Below the pieces are notes generated by a model that did no database searches, had not been told where the DNA came from, and was given only the letters and a program-made list of their open reading frames with translations. A DNA stretch of 42,582 nucleotides from JAICIG01 sp035532215 (GTDB taxonomy: Bacteria > Planctomycetota > Planctomycetia > Pirellulales > JAICIG01): the NCBI GenBank assembly GCA_035532215.1, contig DATKRK010000253.1, positions 1 to 42,582 on the forward strand, read 5' to 3'. Positions 16,833 to 25,231 of the stretch are shown here, in pieces; positions within the stretch are counted from its first letter, which is position 1, and each line of letters starts with the position of its first letter. The translations under genes were made by a program, and so were the position numbers.

Positions 16833-19828
16833 GTCAGAACCTCTTCGGCTTTCCGTTGCGGAGCGCCGTCCATAACTTCCTGCTCTTCCCGCTGGCTGGC
16901 ACGCTGGTCGGCCAGCCTGAGAGTCGTCTCAAGATATGCCAGCCCCCACCAACCGAAGCGCCGACTGAGCGTCCAAAACCGCTCGGCGATTCCGGAGTCG
17001 AGTCGGTGGGGCGGGTTCTCCTTGCGTTGTTCGGCGGTTAGCATGGCAATGATCCCCAGTGATTCAAGGTTGACTTCCGATGGTTCATCATCGACGACCA
17101 CGGGAGCGAGCGGCCGCGCCCGGCCGTGGTGTGCCGCAATCAAATGCAAGGTCAAGTCTCGCATTACCTTGTCAGTTGGCAGGCAACCTGCGACTAATTC
17201 CGCCAGTTGCACGGAGAGCACTTCGTGGCGGAAACCCTCGGGCAGGCCGCTACGTTCGCGAGCGAGACGGCATTGCTGCGTGGTGTTTGGCATCCGACCG
17301 GACTTGGCCCAGAGAGCCGGCTGTGCCCCAGCATCGTTACGGTCACCATTGATGAGTAAGGCTTGAAAACGCTCGTCTGCCTTGCCCCAGTCGTGCAAGT
17401 CCGCCGCCCGCTGAAGTGCTTCGGCCCAGCCGCGCACAGGCAACAGGCTGACTACGGCATCAATCTCGTGTCGCACATGAAGCAAATGTTTTTCCAGTGA
17501 AACGGGGTTCTCCCGAGCGACGCGAGAGGTCTCATCTTCGCCGTCATCCATAGCTGGAAGGATTATCGTCGCTGCTGTTGTCGGCACACGTTTGCGGGTT
17601 CGCAACACTACCCCTTTTTCGTCGGGATAGCGTTCTTCGTCCAGGCCATTCTTCTTTGCGGCCAACACACGCATCGTTTCCGCAACTTCGCGCTGATCCT
17701 GATGGGCCGCATCGGCAGCCTGGCGAAGCAGGTCGCGAAGGTCGTCGCGATGCAGGTCGCTCTCCGTATCTACAAGCCATTCGCAAAGTCGATCAATTGC
17801 TTGACTCTTCGGCCAGCCCTCCAATCGCTCCGGGCGCAGGCGAAGGATGGCGCGGCCGCGCGATTGGCGATAGGCCCGCTCGGCAACATCTCTGGGGGCA
17901 CTGTCGGGAATGTGACCGAAGAAGTCCCAGCCACCGGCGCTGACGGGCAACACAACCATGTCGCCAGGGCGAAGGTCGGCCGAATCAAGAATTAAAGTGC
18001 TGCGTGAGGAACCGCGCCAAGCCAGAGCGACGGACGGCGTCCGGCCTCGCTCGCCCGTTGATTCCGGCGGGGGTGCGTCGAACAGGTCAGATCGCTGCTC
18101 ATCCGAGACATTCTTACCTGCTAGCCAGTCGCGCACAAGACCTATTGGGACAGACATGCACTCCGGCGAAGAAGGCGGAGAGAGATTGACTGTGTCGATC
18201 CATTGGTCGCTGTTTTCCGGTAAGTCGTCGCGCCAGCAGACATTCACATCCGGTTCGCCGCGCTGTGGGCCGTGCAGAAACAGCGACACGTCCGGGTCCG
18301 GCACGGGGATTGGGTTTGTCTGGCCCCAGGCATCGAGGTACGCCGGGAACATAATCGGGGCGCCGGCGCGCGGGGCTAGTAGCGGCATCGTTTTCACTTC
18401 CTCAAGAAGCGAGTTCATCGCATTGACGCCGAAGTCGACGTAGCTATCTGACGCGATAGATTGCAGCCATTGCCACGTGGTAGCGAGAGCCGAACCATAA
18501 ATTGGATCGTCACCCTCGGTTTGATCGGCGCGGATAACGATGTAGCCGCGAGCATCAATGTCCCGTCCCCTGCGATTGAGCCGGCCGAATCGCTGCCGAA
18601 TTGCGTCGAGGCTCGCGCACTCGCAAACCATAGCATCAAAGTCGAAATCCGCGCCGACCTCCAGGCACTGCGTGGCAACGACGAACATCGGCTTGGTTTC
18701 ACCGGCCGTCGCTCCGCGGGTCTTCCCGACGCGCAATTGTATTGCCTGGGTGAGTTCATCTCGGTCAAGCGGCCGCATGCGACCGATGGCAAGGTGGATG
18801 GCGGCCGGAGGTTCATCCGTCTGTGTTGTGGGCCTGAAGTGATTTTTCAGCCGCTCATACGCCGCGCGTGCCGTAGCAATGCGGTTGACCACGATGGCGA
18901 TGTTGTGAGGCTGGTTGTTTTGAAGCTCAATCGCCCGCGCGACGATTTCGGCGGCTAGTTCGTCGATCGCCTTCTTTCCCTTCGCCCGTTCCGCCACGTG
19001 CAGTCGAATGGGCTTTGCCCGACCGTGGCGCGCGGTCAGCACTGGATGCTCACGGTCTTCATCGTCCAGACGGAATACGTCGCTCACGGGATCGCCCGGG
19101 GTGGCGGTCATTTGCACAAAATGGAACGGTGTGAGAATGGCCTCATGCGCCCAACTCTCGCTACGATAACGGCGGACGGCCTGGAGTGTCTCGACGAACG
19201 GCTGGCTAATGTGCGCCTCGTCGAGCAAGATCGTGCTGTCGTGCGCGATCAGCGCTGCGTGCATTGGTGCGGCCTCGGGCGAGACGCCGTATCCTCGGAA
19301 TAGCAGACGCGAGCCGACCTGGTCGATTGTGCTCGTGATGATCGTCGGCTGCGTTACCGAGCGCGCCCAACGGTTATCACGTACGAGTCCGCCGCGAAGC
19401 ATTGCCACGTCCAGCGGAGGCGCGTCTGTGTCGCCAGACGTTTTGCGTAGCGCTGCGGCGACCCGCCGCAGAATCGAGTCGGAAGGATTGTCAAGGGCCT
19501 GAGCTAAACGCTTGGCGATCTCCATCGCCCGCCCGTATGCCTCGTCCACGATCACCCGGCGGTTGACGACAAAGAAGATGCGTCGCCCGACGGTCCGCTC
19601 GCCTGGTTTACGCGAGGCTTGGACAGCCAAGGCGAACACGGCAATATCGAGACAGGCCGTCTTGCCGCTTGCCGTAGGCAAGTCAATGAACGCAGGCCAG
19701 TTGCCCTCGCACACTCGCCGCGCGAGGCGACGCTGCCAAGGGAATGGCGCAATCGGCCGTCCTCGTTCGTCTTTGTAGATTTCGCCGAAGAACTCGCAAA
19801 AGTCACTTGGCTTCAGTTCGTTCGTCAT
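16829..19828 (-). CDS. cas3: Cas3 helicase-nuclease with C-terminal HD domain
   Basis: 999 residues from ATG 19828, chosen because it overlaps the csb2 stop as ATGA; the frame is open 8 codons further. The SF2 helicase comes first: motif I 'LPTASGKTACLDIA' (residues ~50-63), DEAH box 'ILLDEAHISQPF', motif III-like 'VQMTATPGD', and 'QCLEVGADFDFDAMV' with 'QRFGRLNRRG' (motifs V/VI). The HD nuclease is C-terminal: 'HLLHVRHEID', 'DLHDWGKADERFQALL' and 'LHLIAAHHGRARPL'. The helicase-HD order, reversed from most type I Cas3, is typical of type I-G. Cas3 is recruited by Cascade to unwind and degrade target DNA. Confidence 0.95.
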   Translation of the reverse strand: MTNELKPSDFCEFFGEIYKDERGRPIAPFPWQRRLARRVCEGNWPAFIDLPTASGKTACLDIAVFALAVQASRKPGERTVGRRIFFVVNRRVIVDEAYGRAMEIAKRLAQALDNPSDSILRRVAAALRKTSGDTDAPPLDVAMLRGGLVRDNRWARSVTQPTIITSTIDQVGSRLLFRGYGVSPEAAPMHAALIAHDSTILLDEAHISQPFVETLQAVRRYRSESWAHEAILTPFHFVQMTATPGDPVSDVFRLDDEDREHPVLTARHGRAKPIRLHVAERAKGKKAIDELAAEIVARAIELQNNQPHNIAIVVNRIATARAAYERLKNHFRPTTQTDEPPAAIHLAIGRMRPLDRDELTQAIQLRVGKTRGATAGETKPMFVVATQCLEVGADFDFDAMVCECASLDAIRQRFGRLNRRGRDIDARGYIVIRADQTEGDDPIYGSALATTWQWLQSIASDSYVDFGVNAMNSLLEEVKTMPLLAPRAGAPIMFPAYLDAWGQTNPIPVPDPDVSLFLHGPQRGEPDVNVCWRDDLPENSDQWIDTVNLSPPSSPECMSVPIGLVRDWLAGKNVSDEQRSDLFDAPPPESTGERGRTPSVALAWRGSSRSTLILDSADLRPGDMVVLPVSAGGWDFFGHIPDSAPRDVAERAYRQSRGRAILRLRPERLEGWPKSQAIDRLCEWLVDTESDLHRDDLRDLLRQAADAAHQDQREVAETMRVLAAKKNGLDEERYPDEKGVVLRTRKRVPTTAATIILPAMDDGEDETSRVARENPVSLEKHLLHVRHEIDAVVSLLPVRGWAEALQRAADLHDWGKADERFQALLINGDRNDAGAQPALWAKSGRMPNTTQQCRLARERSGLPEGFRHEVLSVQLAELVAGCLPTDKVMRDLTLHLIAAHHGRARPLAPVVVDDEPSEVNLESLGIIAMLTAEQRKENPPHRLDSGIAERFWTLSRRFGWWGLAYLETTLRLADQRASQREEQEVMDGAPQRKAEEVLT

Positions 19829-21414
19829 CGCTTCCCTTTCCACGGCCGGCACAAGCCATAGCCCCGAAAACGACCCGCGCCCAGTAGTAGCGGTCCCTCG
19901 ATTTGATGCTCAAACCTCAACCACGCGTGTACCTGCTGGCGTTGTGACTGCCCCTGCTTCACGGGCATCAGCGAAAAGCCTCCGCCGTTGCCGGCCACCG
20001 CTCGTGGGGCTCCCCGGAACCAACTTGTCTTGTCGACGTCAACCCCAACCGGCCGGGGTAACCCCTGCCGCTCGCAGCTTTCCGCCACGATCTCCGCCAC
20101 ATCCAGCGACCATTGCTGACGGTCTTTGGCTCGCTCGACTTTGGGATGGCGGTCCAGCACGATCGGCGTGACCGTCGCCCAGGTGTCGCTCGGTTCGGTC
20201 CAAGCGCGGACTTGCAGCGTCCCGGGCGGCGATAGCCGCGTCTCTCGTGTCAGCGTCCACTTTCCTAGCGACCCGAGTATCAGGTCGATTGTCTTTGGCT
20301 GGCCGATGTCGTCGTAGATTAAACCGCGTAATGCCCGTCCACGCTCGCGCGGTTCGATCCCTTTCGGAAACGCTAGAGCGATTCCCATGATGTGTCCATC
20401 GGCATGCTCACGATCGACGAATGCCAATGGCAGCAGTGCCAAGTGCGGTTGCTGCGTGGGGGCCCCGTCCGCCTTGTGACCGCTGAGCCACTCGCATTCC
20501 CTAGCTGGATCGCATTGCTTGATGATAGTCTTGTGCAACGCGGTCAGCAGATGCCAGGTTGATCCCAGACCAATCACGGGTCCTTCGTCTTTCGACAGAA
20601 TCAGTAACTCCCGATCGAACACCCCCGATACTGTCTCGGCCTCGGTGACCGTGGCGTGGGTGTGGTATGGCTGCCACTGGCTGATCGTAGGATGCAACCT
20701 CATCGGCTCGATGCCGTCGAATCGTTCAGCTAACTCCTGTTTCAATTGCTTCTTTGCCTTGCCGTGGGCTGTGGCCATGCGGCCGTGCAATTGGGCATAG
20801 GCTTCAATTGCATCGCCGTTGAAGACAGCGGCGAGATAGCCGAGGGTACCGGTGCTTGCGATCCGCATGGGCCGCTCACCATAATCGGCAGGCAGCAGAT
20901 TCGGTTCCGGCGGTCGCCCTTCGACCCACATTTGCACCAGCGACGACGAGTGGCCGATTCGCGTTACCTTCTCGCAGAGTCGATCCAAAATCGCGCATTG
21001 CTCCCCATTGAGCTGCGCATCTCGCCAGCACAGAAAAACGGTGTCGTCCGACGGTCTGACACGAGGAAACGTGCGCGCCTGTCGATCGCGACCGAGGGCG
21101 ACGCTTTGCAGCGGAGTTAGTGCCTTCTTGCCCTTGATTGGGTCACTACTGTCATTCACTGGTACGAAGCATGTCACCACGTCGCGAGGTTCGGCATCAC
21201 TAACCCTCATTGACGGCGCGCCCTGTTGCTCCAGCCATTCAAGCACGGCGCGCTCATCGCCGTTCTCACCGGCCTCGAACATAGCGGCCGCGAGCGCCAT
21301 GAACACCCGCGCCGGATGCGGCGGCCATTCGGCTCGTTCATCCCCCGGCGCACCGCGCGACACATCCGTTGCTATGGCATAGCCTGTCAAATAACGAATC
21401 CCCAGGGCGAGCAT
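19825..21414 (-). CDS. csb2: Csb2 (GSU0054 family), Cas5/Cas6-like Cascade subunit
   Basis: 529 residues starting MLALGIRYLTGYAIATDV with 'WPPHPARVFMALAAAMFEAG'. The C-terminus 'LLLGAGRFRGYGLCRPWKG' is a glycine-rich RAMP-type motif. The Csb2 family combines Cas5-like and Cas6-like parts and is thought to hold the crRNA 5' handle and cut the repeat hairpin (family knowledge; residues here not verified). Its ATG shares one base with the csb1 stop (TAATG) and its stop overlaps cas3. Confidence 0.93.
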   Translation of the reverse strand: MLALGIRYLTGYAIATDVSRGAPGDERAEWPPHPARVFMALAAAMFEAGENGDERAVLEWLEQQGAPSMRVSDAEPRDVVTCFVPVNDSSDPIKGKKALTPLQSVALGRDRQARTFPRVRPSDDTVFLCWRDAQLNGEQCAILDRLCEKVTRIGHSSSLVQMWVEGRPPEPNLLPADYGERPMRIASTGTLGYLAAVFNGDAIEAYAQLHGRMATAHGKAKKQLKQELAERFDGIEPMRLHPTISQWQPYHTHATVTEAETVSGVFDRELLILSKDEGPVIGLGSTWHLLTALHKTIIKQCDPARECEWLSGHKADGAPTQQPHLALLPLAFVDREHADGHIMGIALAFPKGIEPRERGRALRGLIYDDIGQPKTIDLILGSLGKWTLTRETRLSPPGTLQVRAWTEPSDTWATVTPIVLDRHPKVERAKDRQQWSLDVAEIVAESCERQGLPRPVGVDVDKTSWFRGAPRAVAGNGGGFSLMPVKQGQSQRQQVHAWLRFEHQIEGPLLLGAGRFRGYGLCRPWKGKR

Positions 21415-22757
21415 TAGTCTTCCCCTCCGGCATCGCCGCCCTCAGCCGCCGTCAATTCCTGGCTCTTCTTCACCAGCGCGATCAATTGCGGAGAAGGCTT
21501 GAGGACCAGCGGCTCGGCGCGCCATTTGAGTCCGACTTTCTCTGCCGCTACGACGGCATCGTTAAGCAAGCTCATGGCCGCTTTTGCATCAAGCGCGATC
21601 TTGGATTCATTCTTGCTTCCAGGCTTGTCGAGTAGCTCCCAATCCATTTGCTGCGAAGGCCATAATAGACAGCGAGAACGCAGGTCAAAGCCCTTCTCCG
21701 CCGCGAGCGCCGCCGCGCAAAGTCCCAATGCCACCAATACAACGCGGCCAGCAGAATCTACTTGCTTCTGCTCTTCTGAATTCTTTCGTTGGACTGGAAA
21801 ACGGAGCCTCCGAATCGCCGGCAACGACAATACCACCATCTGTTCGGCGGAAGCTACAGTCACGCCGCCGGCCAGGGGGCGACCACTATCTCTGTCGATT
21901 TTCGACACATCGGGTGTCACATTCCCATGATTTGCAGTCGAGGGCCTCCCGGGATCCGGCAATTTGTCAGCATCCTTTTCTGGGTGGTGGTAAGCGTCCT
22001 TACCTTTCACACGTTGATAAAGAACCTTCCGGCCAGTTGGCTTCCTGCTCTTGTCCAGCTCATCCAAAGCTTCGCTGGGGTTAAGCGTCCAGCCTCCATC
22101 GGCTTTCCTGTATAACGGGCCTGCATTCTTCTCAATTTGCAGCGGGTCAATTCGGCTGCTGGTTTTGACGCCGAATACCGCATTGATTCCGACAATCTCG
22201 CTCACCATCGCCCGCTGGAACTTCGCACCCAGTCCACCTTTAGGACCAGTAGAGTCCCACATGCCAAACACGAGAGCGGAGGGGCACAGTTCGTAAAGCG
22301 GCGTCGCATTGGCGATGCTCACCGTGTCGATGTATTTGCCCAAGTCAGATTTTCGGAACGGAACGTCGCCCAACAAGCTGTCGCGCAAAATTGCGTCGGC
22401 GATGCGGTGCGGGGCCTGGAAACTCGTCACCTTGCCAACTTCGGTCAATAAGTTGTTGCCGGTGAAGTCCACTTCAATGATCGGGATGCGCAACCGGCCA
22501 TCGTCGATGGCCTGCTGTAACGCTTCTTCCATCCGGTTGGCTTGCGACTGAACCGAGTCCAGCAGCACGCAGTCCACGGGATCTGCACTGCCTGGCAGCC
22601 GCCGCTTCTCCGTCGCATACACCGCACCGGCATACGTGGGTGGGAACACCTTGTCCCCCACACCGCCAGCAGGTTGCAGTTCCGTCCGACAGCGAAATGC
22701 TGCGGCGCTTCCGCCTACCGCAGCCGAAAGCAAATCGAGTGTGAGCTGTTGTGGCAT
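21414..22757 (-). CDS. csb1: Csb1 (GSU0053 family), Cas7-type Cascade backbone
   Basis: 447 residues reading MPQQLTLDLLSAAVGGSAAAFRCRTELQPAGG, with 'IPIIEVDFTGNNLLTEVGKVTSFQAPHRIADAILRDS' and 'SALVFGMWDSTGPKGGLGAKFQRAMVSEIVG'. These are typical Csb1 blocks. Csb1 is the Cas7-equivalent that polymerises along the crRNA spacer in type I-G. It is the first gene of the cas operon. GGAGG lies 8-9 bases before the ATG, and a predicted promoter lies ~40 bp upstream. Confidence 0.95.
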   Translation of the reverse strand: MPQQLTLDLLSAAVGGSAAAFRCRTELQPAGGVGDKVFPPTYAGAVYATEKRRLPGSADPVDCVLLDSVQSQANRMEEALQQAIDDGRLRIPIIEVDFTGNNLLTEVGKVTSFQAPHRIADAILRDSLLGDVPFRKSDLGKYIDTVSIANATPLYELCPSALVFGMWDSTGPKGGLGAKFQRAMVSEIVGINAVFGVKTSSRIDPLQIEKNAGPLYRKADGGWTLNPSEALDELDKSRKPTGRKVLYQRVKGKDAYHHPEKDADKLPDPGRPSTANHGNVTPDVSKIDRDSGRPLAGGVTVASAEQMVVLSLPAIRRLRFPVQRKNSEEQKQVDSAGRVVLVALGLCAAALAAEKGFDLRSRCLLWPSQQMDWELLDKPGSKNESKIALDAKAAMSLLNDAVVAAEKVGLKWRAEPLVLKPSPQLIALVKKSQELTAAEGGDAGGED

Positions 22758-22795
22758 GGCTGCCTCCGCGTGAAAATGGGTCTTGAGCTAGCAAG

Positions 22796-22824
22796 AATCT
22801 ATCCGAAGGCAAATCTGAATTCAA
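22796..22824 (-). promoter_or_regulatory. Predicted promoter of the cas operon
   Basis: Minus strand: TTGAAT (22824-22819), 17-bp spacer, TAGATT (22801-22796). It would start transcription near 22789, about 30 nt before csb1. Each hexamer matches its sigma70 consensus only in part. The site matters because the putative protospacer at 22851-22816 covers the -35. Confidence 0.5.
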
Positions 22825-22854
22825 TTCCCTCGAACTCCCTACTAGCAAAACGAA
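22816..22854 (-). promoter_or_regulatory. Putative Cascade operator: protospacer-like site with TTC PAM
   Basis: On the minus strand TTC (22854-22852) is followed by GTTTTGCTAGTAGGGAG (22851-22835). The mini-CRISPR spacer begins GTTTTCCTGGTTGGGAG. Fourteen of 17 positions agree; mismatches are at 6, 9 and 12. Similarity ends after position 17. A seed-only match with a TTN PAM is what recruits Cascade without Cas3 cleavage in CreR/CreA-type regulation (established for other type I systems). The full 36-nt footprint covers the predicted cas -35. Confidence 0.6.
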
Positions 22855-22855
22855 G

Positions 22856-22884
22856 TTGACATTGTGTAGCTCGGTCGATAGCAT
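22856..22884 (+). promoter_or_regulatory. Predicted promoter of the mini-CRISPR RNA
   Basis: Plus strand: a perfect -35 TTGACA (22856-22861), 17-bp spacer, and a weak -10 TAGCAT (22879-22884). Transcription would begin near 22891 and run through the repeat-like pair at 22969-23075 in crRNA sense. It is divergent from the cas promoter and directly adjoins the PAM of the putative operator. Confidence 0.5.
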
Positions 22885-22968
22885 TCGTCAATTGGCCGTA
22901 AGCGCGTGAGCACGGATGCGAGCCCGCCGCCGAGCGTCTAATTTGTGAATTAGGGGCTCGGCAGCCAA

Positions 22969-23075
22969 TTTTCCCGCTGCCTCTACGGCGGGTTCCATTG
23001 AAGCGTTTTCCTGGTTGGGAGCAATACAAATCCCAGAGGACTTTCCGCGGTCCGAAACCGCGGCCCCATTGAATT
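22969..23075 (+). ncRNA. CRISPR-repeat-like regulatory RNA (CreR/CreA-like mini-array)
   Basis: Degenerate repeat 1 (22969-23004) has a 7-bp stem CCCGCTG/CGGCGGG, a 6-nt loop, then TTCCATTGAAGC. Degenerate repeat 2 (23041-23075) has a 7-bp stem CCGCGGT/ACCGCGG, a 5-nt loop, then CCCCATTGAATT. The array repeat in crRNA sense has stem CCGCGGC/GCCGCGG and ends CCCCATTGAAGC. Stem bases differ but pairing is kept. The 8-nt handle ATTGAAGC is intact in repeat 1, where it would be the crRNA 5' handle. The 36-nt spacer between (23005-23040) starts with a seed matching the cas promoter region. No gene is seen in 23076-23296. Confidence 0.75.
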
Positions 23076-23296
23076 ATCGCAGGATATCCCAACTGGCGGC
23101 GTGCATGCTTCCGTCGCCTGTTGAAAAAACTGCTCGAAACCAAATATCCCGACGTCTCAGATAAGGTGGATGCCTGAATGGCCTATGCTTCCGACTTGGC
23201 AAGCTGTCAGCCCCCTCTGCATCGGATTGATGCCTGACTGAAAGCTGCGCTTGCTTTGCCGTCACTGATTCGCCGGGCCGCCTTCCACCGCCTCTC

Positions 23297-24086
23297 TCAA
23301 AACAGCGTTTGCTGCTTCCGCGGTTCCTCCGGCTCTTGGCTGCTTGTCAATTGGGACTCGCATGGCGGCGCAGTCGATACCTGCTCCGTTCGTCCCGCAG
23401 CCGCCAGCCCCGGCTCAAGCCGAGCGAGCCACTGCGGCACTTCAATGATGGTCGGAACGTGTTCGAGCGAAGGCGTTTTCAACTCCGCTTTTTCTTCAAA
23501 GAGCTCCTGGGCCGCTCCTCGGGTGCCACGCGCAATTGTCGCGACCGGGGTTTGATCTATTGGCGCCTCGCGAATCACTCCTCGCCGAAGACCGTTCGGC
23601 GTCTCGTGGAACAACGAGCCGATGCGATAGGCAAACTGCGTCTCGCCGGAGAGGCTGTTGCCGCAAATGACCCAGCCATACCGACTCCGCAAGCCCAAGT
23701 TAATCGCCGTGATTTTCACGCAACGAGGATCGATGTCCTGCCCGATGAGTTCTGCATGGGGATTGACCTTTGACGCTTCCAGCAGCATCCGCCCCGTGCC
23801 GCAGCACGGGTCGTGGATATAGATCGGCTTGCCTGCTGATGGCCGCGCCTCGGGATCAACGCTTATCTGCGCCATCAGTCGCGAGACGCCGTCCGGCGTG
23901 AAATATTGGCCGTCCTCCCCGTAGGTGATGGCGCCCTGGAAGAGATCGCCGAGGAGATCGTCTTCGTTATCGTCCATGGCGCCGATCAGCTCCCCGAACA
24001 TCCGCGCCATGAGGTCCACGCCCCGCTCCCCTTTCTTTCCTTTCGTGTGGCGCCCGACCATCGCGAGATATTCCTCCTCCTTCGTC
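23297..24086 (-). pseudogene. N6-adenine DNA methylase-like gene, 3' part (interrupted)
   Basis: From the insertion border the frame reads EEEYLAMVGRHTKGKKGERGVDLMARMFGEL, then 'GQYFTPDGVSRLMAQI' (SAM-binding lead-in), 'HDPCCGTGRMLLEASK' (motif I) and 'LIGQDIDPRCVKITAINLGL'. This places it with HsdM-like N6-adenine methylases of plasmids and phages. An NPPF/Y catalytic motif is not evident, so activity even of the intact protein is doubtful. Joined to the 5' part at 24900-25047 it would give ~309 residues. From an internal ATG at 24061 a 254-residue piece could still be made. Confidence 0.8.
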
Positions 24087-24899
24087 TGTCGGTGCCGGTT
24101 AGAAACGAGGCCACTTTGGCGGCCAGATCATTGCCAGTGTGCAGGTTGCCGGCTGAACTGAAATGGCGGCCGGGTTGCGGGTTTTGGGTCTTGCTCGAAG
24201 AGAACGCCGCTCCGCTAAGTGCACGAAGTGGTTCGCCCTTTTTGCGAGTGGACACTTGGCAGACGGGAGTTGCCGTGCTGCATGAGCCTGCCGAGAAGGA
24301 AGTCGATGGGAGAGGCTCCGATTCTCAATTGAATGCGAAGCCTCTCTCCACCGCTTTCTTGGAACCCGTAGCTCTGGAATTCGCGGGAGGTGCGCGCATA
24401 GCATCACACTTTCGCGTCCCAAAAAACGACTGAAGAAGCAGTCAGCTCGGGCGCAGCCTCAGCGCAGAAAAGGCGATTCGCCCTTCCTTACTGACGTACG
24501 CTACGCTCGTAAATCTTGCGCTACTGCGGGGTAACGCAGCTCGCAAGCACGAGTTCGCGAATCGCTCAGGAAGCCTGCTCTTCTAGCGCGTCTGATCTAT
24601 TGCGAGTTGCCCGCGGGCAACGTGGCATTCCGTTGACCTTGCGAATTTGCAGTTGCCCGAGGCAACTAGCCACCAGCGGCAGATCGTTGCAGTTCGGTGA
24701 AACTGATCGACCTGCAACAAAGCCAACGCATCCTACCTGGCAACTGTAGCGAGTCAAGTTGCCCCAATGTTTTTTCAGACCGCTCATTTGTCACCGTCTC
24801 GCAACGTGGCGTTGGTAAGCCACTTCGCCGCCACCGACTACCGCCGAACCACCCCAACCACCGCCGCTATAGTGGCCTCGTTCTAAACCGCCACTGACA
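24087..24899. mobile_element. 813-bp MITE-like element inside the methylase gene
   Basis: The ends are ~29-bp imperfect inverted repeats. The left begins TGTCGGTGCCGGTTAG and the right, inverted, TGTCAGTGGCGGTTTAG, both continuing to AACGAGGCCACT. The element is flanked by the direct repeat CCTTCGTC (24079-24086 and 24900-24907), an 8-bp target duplication. Removing the element and one copy restores an open methylase frame reading 'LAAETKEEEYLAMVGRH'. No transposase-like frame is seen inside, so it is non-autonomous. Confidence 0.85.
24606..24763. repeat. Cluster of GTTGCC/GGCAAC inverted repeats inside the MITE
   Basis: Three hairpin-forming pairs occur: the perfect 16-bp palindrome GTTGCCCGCGGGCAAC (24606-24621), AGTTGCCCGAGGCAACT (24651-24667), and GGCAACT (24739-24745) with AGTTGCC (24757-24763). 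The function is unknown. Confidence 0.7.
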
Positions 24900-25047
24900 C
24901 CTTCGTCTCCGCCGCGAGCGCGCAGACCATCGCCGTCAGCCAATCCTCGAATGCCTGGCCGCGGCTGATTCCGGATCGGCGGCTGAGGTCCTCCAGCTTT
25001 TTGAAGAGCTTCGGCGTTTGGGGATGAAAGAAATGTTCCTTGGCCAT
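24900..25047 (-). pseudogene. N6-adenine DNA methylase-like gene, 5' part (interrupted)
   Basis: From ATG 25047 it reads MAKEHFFHPQTPKLFKKL and then 'SRGQAFEDWLTAMVCALAAETK' (49 residues), the helical N-terminus expected before the methylase part at 23297-24086. In the present DNA the frame runs 8 bases further into the insertion and stops at 24883. The insertion separates it from the SAM-binding region. Frames open upstream of 25047 are not convincing. Confidence 0.7.
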
Positions 25048-25231
25048 CGAGTCGCACATTGCCGTCCACGAAACGTGGTGGCAAGCGAATCTGCGTGGCA
25101 CTGAGACGGCGGTCACTCGTCACGGGGGCAAGAATGCATTGAACTTCCGGGTTCTCTCAGGCAGTGTTCCTTCTTGTCCGAGAGCGGCTCCTTCACATCC
25201 ATTCTCCGTTCGCAAGAAAGAAAGGTGCTTT

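Noticed and set aside
23096..23125. Possible third degenerate CRISPR repeat (stem GGCGGCG/CGTCGCC followed by GTTGAA)
   Set aside because: Loop is 10 nt, distance to the previous handle is ~52 nt instead of ~71, and the 12-nt tail does not match.
23906..24433. 175-codon plus-strand frame across the methylase/MITE border
   Set aside because: Spans an insertion junction and is antisense to the methylase; a chance frame.
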